From positions 248,001 through 312,000 of the forward strand of contig JAMLHK010000001.1 of the NCBI GenBank assembly GCA_023957155.1: a stretch of 64,000 bases of DNA, written 5' to 3'. The DNA comes from Chitinophagaceae bacterium. GTDB lineage: Bacteria > Bacteroidota > Bacteroidia > Chitinophagales > Chitinophagaceae. Below the pieces are notes generated by a model, which was given only the letters and a program-made list of their open reading frames with translations, ran no database searches and was not told where the DNA came from. A program made the position numbers and the translations under genes. Of the stretch, positions 1 through 8,217 are shown piece by piece (the stretch's first letter is position 1; each line of letters starts with the position of its first letter).

Positions 1-441
1 CCCAATGTGATCCGCGAATATGTTAAACGGTCGCATATATCCAGTGTAATGATGCAATACAGCATCCTGGACCGCCGCCCGGAAGAAACCTGCTTTCCAC
101 TGCTGCTGGCAAATAACATTGCCGTACCCGCAAGAGGCTGCCTGGCAGGCGGGTTGCTGGTGGATAAACCTGCAAAGACGTATTTAACCCGGACTGAAGA
201 GGAGGTATATAAAGCCCGGTGTGCCGTAGAAGCTGTCTCCGACGCAAGCCGGAACCCGGTCCAAACCGCCATCCGGTTTGCTTTACAGCAACAGCCCGTA
301 GCCGCTGCCGTTATTGGTATACGAACAATGGAACAGCTCGGAGATATTATCGCTGCCACCCGGACGCCTTCACTCACCGATAAAGAAATAACGCTTTTAC
401 GCGACAGCATACCGGTAAATCATTACGAACAGCACAGATAA
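1..441 (+). CDS. Aldo/keto reductase, C-terminal part (cut by window edge)
   Basis: The frame is open from the first base, so this is the 3' part of a longer gene whose start lies outside the window. The visible 147 residues match the C-terminal half of the aldo/keto reductase TIM barrel of the D-threo-aldose/L-galactose dehydrogenase type: an MMQYSIL strand, a PARGCLAGG segment, and a final section (QPVAAAVIGIRT, then a helix) typical of the NADP-binding loop region. Such enzymes reduce or oxidise sugar aldehydes in the cytosol. The catalytic Asp-Tyr-Lys-His residues would be upstream, so activity cannot be judged. Substrate is unknown. Confidence 0.75.
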   Translation, partial: PNVIREYVKRSHISSVMMQYSILDRRPEETCFPLLLANNIAVPARGCLAGGLLVDKPAKTYLTRTEEEVYKARCAVEAVSDASRNPVQTAIRFALQQQPVAAAVIGIRTMEQLGDIIAATRTPSLTDKEITLLRDSIPVNHYEQHR

Positions 442-548
442 CAGCCGGCAACTTTACCGCCAATCGCAATATATACCCGTTAAAAACAGCAGGACCATTT
501 TAACAGGTACCCGGACTATACCAGCATACGCTATTATTCTGTAGTTAA

Positions 549-1352
549 TCAGGACAGTACATTCGTTTTCAGTTCATAAACAACCCGCATGATGGTATTA
601 TCCAGCTTGTTAATCAACCCCTCAAGTACCGCCCCGTTTTGGTTTTGCGCTGCGAGTGTTTCAATCTCCCGGATATCATCTTTTAATGATATAATTTCCA
701 GGTTGTCAATATCCGGCTTCATCCGATGGGCGATCTTACCTATTTCATTAAAGTCATGGCTATGATAGGCCGCTTTTAGCCGGGTTACTCCCGCCGGCAC
801 CTGATCAACAAAAAGAAGTATTATTTGCTGTAACATCTCCCGGTTGCCCTTGCTCACGTTTTCCAGGAAAGAAAGATTGTACAATTGAGACGACACCGTA
901 GAACAGGGCGCTTCCGTGGTCTGGGCAATGCCCTTTTCAAACGGAATACAGGCAGCTATTTTGTCCAGGAGCTCTTTCTCGGAATAAGGCTTTGAGATAA
1001 ATCCGTTCATCCCGGCGTCCTTACATTTCTCTTCTTCCCCACTCACCACATTGGCGGTTATGGCAATAATAGGAAGCGTAGCAGAAATATGATCCCTGAT
1101 ATACCGGGTGGTGTCAAAACCATCCATCAGGGGCAGGTTCAAATCCATCAATACCAGGTCAAAAGACCGGCTTCTTAAATACTGAATAGCGTCTATGCCA
1201 TTATCCGCCTCGGTAATATTGGCTCCTGTTCCGTGCATAATAGCCGAAGTGAGCAACGTATTCATTTCATTATCTTCCACCAACAGGATATCCATATTTT
1301 CGAGCGGCTTCCGGATCATAGATTGAGTTTTACACAACAGGTTTACATTCAA
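549..1352 (-). CDS. Stand-alone response regulator: receiver plus Hpt domain
   Basis: The protein has a CheY-like receiver (about residues 20-138: acidic pair E26/D27, phospho-acceptor D70 in LVLMDLNLP, T99, K121) followed by a histidine phosphotransfer domain (about 155-260, candidate phospho-His H209 in AHRMKPD). It resembles the C-terminal third of a hybrid histidine kinase, but no kinase module is encoded next to it, so it probably relays phosphate for a kinase elsewhere. The Hpt motif reads HRMKPD rather than the common H-x-L-K-G. The start is unsure: M12 and M20 are alternatives, and M20 lies directly before the receiver. Target unknown. Confidence 0.8.
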   Translation of the reverse strand: MNVNLLCKTQSMIRKPLENMDILLVEDNEMNTLLTSAIMHGTGANITEADNGIDAIQYLRSRSFDLVLMDLNLPLMDGFDTTRYIRDHISATLPIIAITANVVSGEEEKCKDAGMNGFISKPYSEKELLDKIAACIPFEKGIAQTTEAPCSTVSSQLYNLSFLENVSKGNREMLQQIILLFVDQVPAGVTRLKAAYHSHDFNEIGKIAHRMKPDIDNLEIISLKDDIREIETLAAQNQNGAVLEGLINKLDNTIMRVVYELKTNVLS

Positions 1353-1752
1353 CTAATGCACTCCCTGCTTAAGCATACATGCGTTATATGAATATATTAT
1401 TCCCGTTCAATGCCCAACAGCCTCGGTAACCTGCCTGCGAAAGCAGTATATACTCATATTCCTTTTCAGCATGTAAACGAAAAATAAAAAGATTTAGTGT
1501 TGAGGAAATATGCCATTGTCCTGTTTTCTATCAAAACATTATATAGATAATATTTTCCCATATTTCTATCTTTTGTGCTACCCGGAACATGAACCAGGCT
1601 GTGAATGGAGCAAAGAATTGTTAACATCTGAATAAAAAAATACTACCAGGGCAGGATAACAAGTTTTGTACTTAAATTTACGGCCTGATTTTTGTGGAGG
1701 CGTTGCCTTTTTTTTTAATATGAAATATATTTTTTAATTATTTCTTCCCGCT
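1353..1752. promoter_or_regulatory. Divergent intergenic region upstream of rpoN
   Basis: This 400-bp AT-rich spacer lies between two divergently transcribed genes and must carry both promoters. I see no exact TAnnTTTG element. The closest is TATCTTTTG near 1570, one base too long, on the plus strand. There is no convincing ORF, tRNA or strong hairpin. Confidence 0.4.
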
Positions 1753-3237
1753 ATGGCCCTGAGTCAGAGTCTGCAGCAAAAGCTGTTACAAAAATTATCT
1801 CCCCAGCAAATTCAGTTAATGAAATTGCTGCAGGTTCCTACGGCCAACCTGGAAGAGCGGATCAAGGAAGAGATGGAGGAGAATCCCGCACTTGAAGCAG
1901 CGGAGGAGGATCAGCATACTTCAGACGGAGAGGTGGTTGATGATTTTGCAGAGGATACCGAGGAGGACTTTGAAGCAGAAAGCAGCGAAGACGAATACGA
2001 TAATATTGATATCAGCGAGTACCTCGGTGACGATGATGACGTAGCCGATTACCGGCTAAAAGACGAAAACTACCCGGAAACAGACGAAAAACAAGCGCTT
2101 CCCTTCCGGGTTGAAAATACGTTTCATGAATACCTCCTGGAGCAATTGCGTATGCTGCATTTAAGCGAAAAGGAAAGAAAGATTGCCGAACAGATCGTTG
2201 GAAGTATAGATGATGACGGCTACCTGAGGCGGGAATTCAGTGCCATTGCCGATGATTTGGCTTTCCGTCAAAATATTACTGCCTCCGAAGAAGAAATTGC
2301 CTCGCTGGTTAAGCAAATCCAAAAGTTCGATCCTGCCGGGATCGGTGCGCTGGATCTGAAGCAATGTCTTCTTTTGCAACTGGAACGAAAAAAAGAAGAA
2401 GGTTATGATGTGGATACTACCATCCGCATCCTGACTTCCTACTTTGATGAGTTCACCAAAAAGCACTACGAAAAGATACAGAAGGGCTTAAACCTGACGG
2501 ACGAAGACCTCAAAAACGCAATTAACCAGATCATACGCCTTAATCCAAAGCCGGGCGGTAATGTGGGAGAAACTCAAATAGGTGAAAGCTATATCATCCC
2601 GGACTTCTTCATTCACAACAACAATAATAAGCTTGAGCTTACGCTCAACTCCAAAAATGCCCCGGACCTCCGGGTCAGCGAAGGCTACCGGGATATGCTT
2701 AAAGAATACGATCGCGGGAGCAAAAAAGACAAACGACAAAAAGAAGCCGTAATCTTTATCAAACAAAAGATTGATGCCGCCAAATGGTTCATTGACGCCA
2801 TTAAGCAGAGGCAAAACACCCTGTATACCACCATGCATGCCATCATGGATTACCAGCAGGATTTCTTTTTAACAGGAGATGAAACCATGCTTAAACCCAT
2901 GATATTAAAAGATATTGCGGAGCGCACGGCATTGGATATTTCTACGGTAAGCCGGGTAGCCAACAGTAAATTTGTACAAACCGAGTTCGGCACCTACCGC
3001 CTGAAGTTCTTTTTCAGCGAATCATTAAGTACCGACAGCGGGGAAGAAGTATCAACCCGTGAAGTGAAAAAAATATTGAGCGATATGGTAGAAGGAGAGA
3101 GCAAGAAAAAACCCCTCAGCGATGAACGGCTCACCGAATCCTTACAACAAAAAGGATATAATATTGCCCGGAGAACAGTGGCCAAATACCGTGAACAATT
3201 GAATATTCCGGTGGCCCGATTAAGAAAACAATTATGA
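1753..3237 (+). CDS. rpoN: RNA polymerase sigma-54 factor
   Basis: This is a 494-aa sigma-54 factor that directs RNA polymerase to -24/-12 promoters opened by AAA+ activators. The N-terminal activator-interacting region is Gln/Leu-rich (LSPQQIQLMKLLQVP, residues 16-30). A strongly acidic linker follows (about 42-90), then the core-binding domain, a helix-turn-helix (IAERTALDISTVSRV) and the RpoN box ARRTVAKYRE at 472-481. Length is normal for the family. The ATG at 1753 fits the conserved start. The stop codon overlaps the ATG of the next gene (ATGA), so the two are translationally coupled. No bacterial enhancer-binding activator is encoded in the window. Confidence 0.97.
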   Translation: MALSQSLQQKLLQKLSPQQIQLMKLLQVPTANLEERIKEEMEENPALEAAEEDQHTSDGEVVDDFAEDTEEDFEAESSEDEYDNIDISEYLGDDDDVADYRLKDENYPETDEKQALPFRVENTFHEYLLEQLRMLHLSEKERKIAEQIVGSIDDDGYLRREFSAIADDLAFRQNITASEEEIASLVKQIQKFDPAGIGALDLKQCLLLQLERKKEEGYDVDTTIRILTSYFDEFTKKHYEKIQKGLNLTDEDLKNAINQIIRLNPKPGGNVGETQIGESYIIPDFFIHNNNNKLELTLNSKNAPDLRVSEGYRDMLKEYDRGSKKDKRQKEAVIFIKQKIDAAKWFIDAIKQRQNTLYTTMHAIMDYQQDFFLTGDETMLKPMILKDIAERTALDISTVSRVANSKFVQTEFGTYRLKFFFSESLSTDSGEEVSTREVKKILSDMVEGESKKKPLSDERLTESLQQKGYNIARRTVAKYREQLNIPVARLRKQL

Positions 3238-3893
3238 ACAGTACCTCCTTACCCGGCACAGCCCCCGCATTACCGGCAATCCGGATACCGGCCCAGTTTT
3301 TTTCCTGGCTTTTTCATCCGCTGCTCGTTGGCCTGTATATGGCTCTTTATCTCATTTACCTTGACCCGGAACATTTTACCGGATTGAGCATTTCTGCAAA
3401 AACACAGATCCTTTTTATATATCTTATCAACAGCGTTTTCTTTCCTTTACTGGCCCTGCTGTTATGCAAAGGGCTGGGGTTTGTTCATTCCCTGTACCTT
3501 AAAACCCAAAAAGAAAGAATTATCCTATACGCCATTAGTATGATATTCTTTTTCTGGACCTTCTATGTTTTTAAAAACAAGGCGGGTGTTCCCGAAATTA
3601 TGGCTCAAATGAGCCTCGGCACTTTCCTTGCCGTAATTATGGATTTTATTGCGAATATCTTTTTTAAAATCAGCATGCATGCAACGGGAGCCGGAGGATT
3701 AGTAGGACTCTTTACCGTGATGCTGTTCCTGTCTCCTGCAGCCGTTAATCTACCCCTGGTAGTTGCGGTTTTTTTAGCCGGGCTTATCTGCACTTCCCGC
3801 CTTATTGTTTCCGATCACCAGATCCCCGATATTGTTTTTGGACTGATGGCAGGCTTTGCCGGTCAATGGATAGCCGCCTGGTATTTTGGGTAG
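3234..3893 (+). CDS. PAP2-like integral membrane protein
   Basis: This 219-aa protein has about six hydrophobic segments and starts inside the rpoN stop codon (4-bp overlap). Near the C-terminus it carries an exact copy of the third type 2 phosphatidic acid phosphatase motif, S-R-x5-H-x3-D (SRLIVSDHQIPD). Before it is a weak second motif, SMHATGAGG, in place of PSGH. The first motif (K-x6-RP) is not visible. Known PAP2 enzymes dephosphorylate lipid phosphates at the membrane; the incomplete signature here leaves open whether this one is active. Coupling to rpoN is seen in the sequence; a functional link is only a possibility. Confidence 0.65.
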   Translation: MNSTSLPGTAPALPAIRIPAQFFSWLFHPLLVGLYMALYLIYLDPEHFTGLSISAKTQILFIYLINSVFFPLLALLLCKGLGFVHSLYLKTQKERIILYAISMIFFFWTFYVFKNKAGVPEIMAQMSLGTFLAVIMDFIANIFFKISMHATGAGGLVGLFTVMLFLSPAAVNLPLVVAVFLAGLICTSRLIVSDHQIPDIVFGLMAGFAGQWIAAWYFG

Positions 3894-3904
3894 AAAGATA
3901 AAAA

Positions 3905-3940
3905 ACAGAAAAAAAGCGCTCCAAGCAAATTGAAGCGCCG
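3905..3940 (-). terminator. Rho-independent terminator
   Basis: Read on the minus strand, a GCGCT/AGCGC stem (3934-3938 with 3916-3920, 13-nt loop) is followed by a run of seven T. It lies a few bases past the stop of the gene at 3946-4239. The stem is short. Confidence 0.5.
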
Positions 3941-3945
3941 CAGCT

Positions 3946-4239
3946 TTATACGGGTTGGATTGACTTAGCTTGTTGTGACGTACGAACAAATTTTATGATC
4001 CACATTATGGTAAAACTGGGAATAAAATCAAGACCGGGCAACAGCTCTTCTAAAAAGTTGAAAACACCTCCCATCGCTCCTTTCCAGCCTCCGAACAGCC
4101 GGTAAAATATCATTCCCGATATGGGAGCCCAGATCACATCACCAAACTCACCTAAAAAAGGCAAAGCATAACTGGCGTAGCCCAGTAAATCCATTACCAC
4201 GCAAATAAAAAGGGATGGCTGTTTATGTGTCGTATTCAT
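3946..4239 (-). CDS. Small membrane protein of unknown function
   Basis: This 97-aa protein has two to three hydrophobic helices (about residues 8-30, 33-50 and 70-88), a Gly/Phe-rich middle (LFGGWKGAMGG) and no cleavable signal that I can see. Its amphipathic DLLGYASYALPFLGEFGDVIWAP stretch reads as a genuine conserved membrane protein rather than a chance frame. It is followed by a terminator and lies downstream of a response regulator on the same strand, 63 bp apart. I do not recognise a named family and assign no function. Confidence 0.7.
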   Translation of the reverse strand: MNTTHKQPSLFICVVMDLLGYASYALPFLGEFGDVIWAPISGMIFYRLFGGWKGAMGGVFNFLEELLPGLDFIPSFTIMWIIKFVRTSQQAKSIQPV

Positions 4240-4302
4240 TACCTTATTAAAAACAGAACATATTATTGACGAATATTTCTGTAAAAGGTTGCAAGTAAAA
4301 AA

Positions 4303-4740
4303 TTATGCTGCGGGAAGAATCTTTAATTTTCCCAGGATTTCTTCTAAACGGAAGGGTTTTGAAATATAATCGTCAATGCCTGCTGCCTGACATTTTTCAT
4401 ATTCTTCTTTACACGCATCTGCTACCAGCCCGATAATAGGAATAGAGCGGTAAGGATCGTCCATTTCCCGGATGCGTTGCGCAGCGGTATAACCATCCAT
4501 AACCGGCATCTGCAGGTCCATAAAGATCAATTTCGGATAATTTTTATCCAGCAGGGTGAGCGCTTTCTCTCCGTTAGCGGCTTCAATTACCCGGTATCCA
4601 TAACTGCTTAACAGGGTAGACATCAACAGCATGGAATCGGGATCGTCCTCCACCACCATGACTACCTGCTCGTGGCTATCTTTCCGGCTGATTTTATCTT
4701 CCGGTACATGCCTGGCTTTTAAAAATCCATTGTTATCCAT
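4303..4740 (-). CDS. CheY-like single-domain response regulator
   Basis: This 145-aa protein is one receiver domain with a 25-residue basic N-terminal extension. Acidic residues E31/D32/D33, phospho-acceptor D75 (LIFMDLQMP) and the switch lysine in DDYISKPF are present. There is no output domain, so it must act by protein contact or as a phosphate sink or relay. The receiver resembles those at the C-terminus of hybrid kinases, as does the regulator at 549-1352, but no kinase gene is adjacent. Signal and partner are unknown. Confidence 0.85.
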   Translation of the reverse strand: MDNNGFLKARHVPEDKISRKDSHEQVVMVVEDDPDSMLLMSTLLSSYGYRVIEAANGEKALTLLDKNYPKLIFMDLQMPVMDGYTAAQRIREMDDPYRSIPIIGLVADACKEEYEKCQAAGIDDYISKPFRLEEILGKLKILPAA

Positions 4741-4893
4741 ATTACTAATAAATCATCATATATGCTGACTGCAGGAGGTCAGTAATATTTACTTTGCAAA
4801 TGTTGTACCATTAACATTAACGAAGTAAACTGTATTTTATTTAGCGGGGAATAAAATTCCTGTTAAAGATTGAAATGATACCGGCAAAGCGGG

Positions 4894-5916
4894 TTAAAAT
4901 AAGAGGTTCTTTCCGGAAAAAATTTTTCCTAAATGTTCGTAGGCTTTTTGTGTTGCCTCCCTTCCCCGGGATGTGCGCATAATAAAACCCTGCTGAATTA
5001 AAAAAGGCTCGTATACTTCTTCCAACGTTCCCTGCTCTTCACCAACGGCAGTGGCAATAGTAGTAATCCCGACAGGTCCGCCCTTGAATTTTTCAATAAT
5101 GGTAGAAAGTATCCTGTTATCCATCTCATCCAGCCCGTAGATATCTACGTTTAATGCTTTCAGCGCGTGCCGGGTGATCCCTTCATCAATAACCCCGTCA
5201 TTCAGCACCTGGGCAAAATCCCTTACCCGGCGCAGCAATCCATTGGCGATACGGGGCGTACCGCGGCTGCGGCCTGCAATCTCTTTTGCGGCTTCATCAG
5301 AAATCGTCACCTGCAATATGCCTGCTGATCTGCAGATTATTCTTTTTAATACAGCAGCATCATAATATTCAAGTCTCGACTTAATGGCAAAACGGGAAAG
5401 TAATGGCGCGGTCAGCAGTCCGCTCCTCGTAGTGGCGCCAATCAGGGTAAAAGGATTGAGGTTAATCTGTATACTGCGTGCATTGGGGCCAGTATCTATG
5501 AGGATATCAATACGATAATCTTCCATAGCGGCATACAGGTACTCTTCCACTACATTACTCAGCCGGTGGATTTCATCTATAAATAAAACATCATTGGGCT
5601 GAAGATTGGTAAGTAAGCCGGCAAGATCAGCCGGTTTTTCAATTACCGGCCCGGAGGTTTCCCTGATATGTACGCCCAACTCATTGGCTACAATGCGGCT
5701 TAAAGTAGTTTTACCTAACCCCGGCGGGCCATGAAAAAGAATATGATCCAATGCCTCCCCTCTTATTTTAGCCGCTTTTATAAAGATCTTAATATTCTCA
5801 ATCACTTTATCCTGACCACTGAATTCGGCAATTTCGTGAGGGCGAATATTATTTTCAAATTCCTTCTCTATGGCACTCAGCGCTGCTTTATCTGTATTTA
5901 AATTGGGATTTTGCAT
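4894..5916 (-). CDS. ruvB: Holliday junction branch migration ATPase RuvB
   Basis: RuvB is the AAA+ motor that, with RuvA, drives branch migration of Holliday junctions during recombinational repair. Visible signatures are Walker [10 protein letters not shown], Walker [10 protein letters not shown], sensor [10 protein letters not shown], the Arg finger region SRFAIKSR and a C-terminal winged helix ending [14 protein letters not shown] use the start at MQNPNLN (340 aa, the normal family length). ATGs at 5925 and 5943 are possible and the last would overlap the fur stop by 10 bp. The gene sits tightly behind the Fur-family gene, probably in one transcript. ruvA and ruvC are not in the window. 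Confidence 0.95.
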   Translation of the reverse strand: MQNPNLNTDKAALSAIEKEFENNIRPHEIAEFSGQDKVIENIKIFIKAAKIRGEALDHILFHGPPGLGKTTLSRIVANELGVHIRETSGPVIEKPADLAGLLTNLQPNDVLFIDEIHRLSNVVEEYLYAAMEDYRIDILIDTGPNARSIQINLNPFTLIGATTRSGLLTAPLLSRFAIKSRLEYYDAAVLKRIICRSAGILQVTISDEAAKEIAGRSRGTPRIANGLLRRVRDFAQVLNDGVIDEGITRHALKALNVDIYGLDEMDNRILSTIIEKFKGGPVGITTIATAVGEEQGTLEEVYEPFLIQQGFIMRTSRGREATQKAYEHLGKIFSGKNLLF

Positions 5917-5933
5917 AATTTCCATCAGGATTT

Positions 5934-6350
5934 TCAGCTGCAAGCCTTACAAAAGCCGCTTATCACCACCTCTGTTTGACGGGTTTTGTATCCCCGGGGT
6001 AATTTAATTTCAGGTACATGCACTTCCTCGAGACAGGCGGTAATGCCACATTTCAGGCATACAAAATGTACGTGATCGTCATGGTGATGTCCCTGCTCAC
6101 AATTGTCTTTACACAAAGCATACTTAACCGCATTATCAGGAGTAGGGATAGTATGAATAATCCCCTTTTCCATAAATGTTTGCAGTGTACGGTATACCGT
6201 TACCCTGTCATATTTTTCGTTTATTCCGGATTCGATATCATGATGCGCCAGCGCACTGCCGCTTTGAAAAAAAAGTTCGAGTATTTTTTTCCTGCTGTCT
6301 GTAATACTTAACTGATTCTTCTTTAATACCTCTTCAATTTGTGGTTTCAT
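5934..6350 (-). CDS. Fur-family metal-responsive repressor
   Basis: This 138-aa regulator has an N-terminal winged helix ([13 protein letters not shown], then [14 protein letters not shown] as recognition helix) and a C-terminal metal-binding dimerisation domain. That domain has a His/Asp cluster (HHHDDHVHF) and two Cys pairs, CLKC and CKAC, which normally hold structural zinc. Family members are iron (Fur), zinc (Zur) or peroxide (PerR) sensors and the sequence alone does not settle which. Neighbours are a Sco1 copper chaperone and merC, and a palindrome that could be its operator lies in the merC promoter (7126-7142). Metal specificity is therefore inference; zinc fits at least as well as iron. 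Confidence 0.88.
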   Translation of the reverse strand: MKPQIEEVLKKNQLSITDSRKKILELFFQSGSALAHHDIESGINEKYDRVTVYRTLQTFMEKGIIHTIPTPDNAVKYALCKDNCEQGHHHDDHVHFVCLKCGITACLEEVHVPEIKLPRGYKTRQTEVVISGFCKACS

Positions 6351-6409
6351 GATTGTACTGCTTTATCAGGTGATCATAACCCTAATATACTGCCCGGCTT
6401 CAGGTATCA

Positions 6410-7036
6410 TTATACCGGCTGCCCCGTCCGCTCTTCCTTCAGTAAATCCTTTATATCCGTGATCAGCTTTTCAATTTCATCTTTTTTTAATCCATCATAT
6501 ATGCCTCTAACCCGTCCATTCCTGTCAATTAAGGCAAAGAACTGGGTATGTAGAAACTGCTCGTCAATATCGGCAGCATTATTATTCGGATCATCTAATA
6601 TATAACTTTCCCGGGCTGTTTTATATAAACTATCCTTACTTCCTGTTAAAAACCACCAGGTTTTTATATCGGCTCCCAAAGAATCAGCATAGGTTTTTAA
6701 CCGTGCGGCATCGTCTGTTTTCGGATCCACCGTATGAGAAAGAATGAGAAAATCATCTTCATTTTTAAACTGCTCAAACACTTTTTTCATATTCCTGTTC
6801 ATCTTCGGGCAGATGCCATCACAGGTTGTAAAAAAGAATTCTGCCGCATATACCTTTCCCGCCACATCTTTTTCACTGATCTGCTGCCCGTCCTGTCTTT
6901 CAAAGGAAAAAGGCTGCACTACATTTAAAACCGGGAGAAGTGATTTGGAACTATCTATAGTGGCAAACAGAAACACATAAAATCCCCCGAAAAGGATCAT
7001 AAAGAAAACAATATAAAACCAGGTTTTTCGCTTCAT
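6410..7036 (-). CDS. SCO1/SenC/PrrC-type copper chaperone or thiol protein
   Basis: This 208-aa membrane-anchored thioredoxin-fold protein has one N-terminal transmembrane helix (about 6-25). It carries the copper-binding CxxxC (C72-D-G-I-C76) and the conserved distal ligand H163 in FLHTQFF. Sco proteins deliver copper to the CuA site of cytochrome c oxidase or act as periplasmic thiol reductases. I start at MKRKTWF because an upstream ATG at 7057 would lie inside the -7 promoter element at 7055-7062. The fur-family gene follows after 59 bp on the same strand, so co-transcription is likely. Confidence 0.88.
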   Translation of the reverse strand: MKRKTWFYIVFFMILFGGFYVFLFATIDSSKSLLPVLNVVQPFSFERQDGQQISEKDVAGKVYAAEFFFTTCDGICPKMNRNMKKVFEQFKNEDDFLILSHTVDPKTDDAARLKTYADSLGADIKTWWFLTGSKDSLYKTARESYILDDPNNNAADIDEQFLHTQFFALIDRNGRVRGIYDGLKKDEIEKLITDIKDLLKEERTGQPV

Positions 7037-7054
7037 ATCCCATTTTTTGCCAGA

Positions 7055-7062
7055 CAAAGGTA
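7055..7062 (-). promoter_or_regulatory. -7 promoter element for the Sco1 gene
   Basis: The minus strand reads TACCTTTG, an exact match to the Bacteroidota TAnnTTTG element. It lies 18 nt before the chosen ATG. Transcription would start near 7049. Confidence 0.6.
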
Positions 7063-7125
7063 CAACTGTGGCGGGTATGTTTCCTTCTTAATAAAAGACC
7101 CTGTATTTTCTATCCGACCATTTAA

Positions 7126-7142
7126 ATGCAACAAAGTTGCAT
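7126..7142. promoter_or_regulatory. Perfect 17-bp palindrome, probable metalloregulator operator
   Basis: ATGCAACAAAGTTGCAT is a perfect inverted repeat (7-bp arms, AAA centre). It lies immediately upstream of the merC -7 element (about -23 to -39), where a bound repressor would block polymerase, and within the divergent merC/sco1 spacer. Binding by the neighbouring Fur-family protein is inference. Confidence 0.6.
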
Positions 7143-7150
7143 AATTTTTA

Positions 7151-7158
7151 TATCTTTG
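7151..7158 (+). promoter_or_regulatory. -7 promoter element for merC
   Basis: TATCTTTG matches TAnnTTTG exactly. The predicted transcript start is near 7165, giving a leader of about 14 nt to the ATG at 7179. Confidence 0.6.
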
Positions 7159-7178
7159 CAGCCAACTTAATCATCTGT

Positions 7179-7571
7179 ATGTTCCGGATCAATTATGATG
7201 CCCTCGGTATTACGACTTCCATAGCCTGCGCTATTCATTGCGCTATCCTGCCTTTACTGCTTACCAGCTTACCGGTATTTGGCATTGATATTATCCACAA
7301 CTACTATTTCGAATACGGTATGATCATCCTGGCTTTTGTTATCGGGATGTATGCTTTATACCACAGCTATAAAAAACACCATCATAAAATAATACCCGTT
7401 GTTCTTTTTTGTGCAGGGATATCTTTCCTGCTGCTAAAAGAGCTGTTTCATAACTACCACGTCCTGTTACTGATCCCGGCTGTTATCTTCATTATCATTG
7501 CTCATTACATGAATTATATCTTATGCCGTAAAGCCAATCATTGTCACGCTACCGATTGTAATCACAGCTGA
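7179..7571 (+). CDS. MerC-domain membrane protein (metal uptake or resistance)
   Basis: This 130-aa protein has four predicted membrane helices. The MerC-type cysteine pair C17-A-I-H-C21 is in the first helix, and the tail is rich in Cys and His (CRKANHCHATDCNHS). MerC proteins move thiophilic metal ions such as Hg(II) across the inner membrane; in genomes without a mer operon the physiological metal is unclear and may be zinc. I choose the ATG at 7179 because a longer reading from a TTG at 7137 would begin inside the operator and upstream of the promoter. No merA, merR or merT is present in the window. Confidence 0.85.
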   Translation: MFRINYDALGITTSIACAIHCAILPLLLTSLPVFGIDIIHNYYFEYGMIILAFVIGMYALYHSYKKHHHKIIPVVLFCAGISFLLLKELFHNYHVLLLIPAVIFIIIAHYMNYILCRKANHCHATDCNHS

Positions 7572-7589
7572 TATACAATATAAAACAAA

Positions 7590-7630
7590 ACAGGAGAACA
7601 ATGATTGAATCCAATCGCTTGTTCTCCTGT
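7590..7630. terminator. Long hairpin between convergent genes
   Basis: A 12-bp perfect stem (7590-7601 with 7619-7630) is extended by an inner GATTG/CAATC stem and a 4-nt loop. It lies between the 3' ends of merC and the RNA-binding protein gene. Runs rich in A on the left and T/A on the right make a bidirectional terminator plausible. Confidence 0.65.
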
Positions 7631-7680
7631 ATAACATATTCTTCCCGGAGAGGCACTATGCCAGCCGGTAAGAAAGCATT

Positions 7681-7989
7681 TTAATAACGGTCACCGCGGC
7701 TGCTGCCGGCAAATGAGCGCCTGTTACCACCGCCATTGCTGCGTTCTTCGCGGGGCTTGGCTTCTGTAACGGTGATGGGTCTGCCTTCAACAACGCCTTT
7801 GTCTAATTCGGCAATCGCCTTGTTGGCTTCATCATTATTGGGCATTTCAACAAAACCAAAACCACGGCTGCGGCCAGTGAATTTATCGGTTATAACCCGG
7901 GCAGAAGATACTTCTCCGTATTCTTCAAAAAAAGCTTTTAAGTCTTCATCTACAACGTTGAAGCTTAAATTGGAAACATAAATGTTCAT
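7681..7989 (-). CDS. RRM-type RNA-binding protein
   Basis: This is a 102-aa single RNA-recognition-motif protein with RNP2 (IYVSNLSF, residues 3-10) and RNP1 (RGFGFVEM, about 43-50). A short Gly/Arg/Ser-rich tail (GGGNRRSFAGSSRGDRY) resembles eukaryotic glycine-rich RNA-binding proteins. Bacterial members bind single-stranded RNA and in cyanobacteria are cold-inducible; they are common in Bacteroidota. The gene stands alone with its own -7 element at 8009-8016 and a terminator-like hairpin after it. RNA targets are unknown. Confidence 0.93.
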   Translation of the reverse strand: MNIYVSNLSFNVVDEDLKAFFEEYGEVSSARVITDKFTGRSRGFGFVEMPNNDEANKAIAELDKGVVEGRPITVTEAKPREERSNGGGNRRSFAGSSRGDRY

Positions 7990-8008
7990 ACTAAGTGATT
8001 AAATTTTA

Positions 8009-8016
8009 CAAATATA
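8009..8016 (-). promoter_or_regulatory. -7 promoter element for the RNA-binding protein gene
   Basis: The minus strand reads TATATTTG (TAnnTTTG), 19 nt before the ATG at 7989. Confidence 0.55.
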
Positions 8017-8217
8017 AATCTGAGAAAACAGGGAAGTAAGGACGACTGAACTATTAGCAGAAGATGCGTAGCAGATTAAATCATTTCATTACCGGAACTG
8101 TACAAACTCAAATTTGACGCGCAAAGTTAAGATTTACTGGTAATATACCAAATAATTATTTTAAAAACTTCCGGGCACACATCGCCTCATACACTACCTT
8201 AGCCGTAAAACAAAGCC

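Noticed and set aside
7137-7178. Longer merC start at a TTG
   Set aside because: It would begin inside the operator and upstream of the predicted transcript start.
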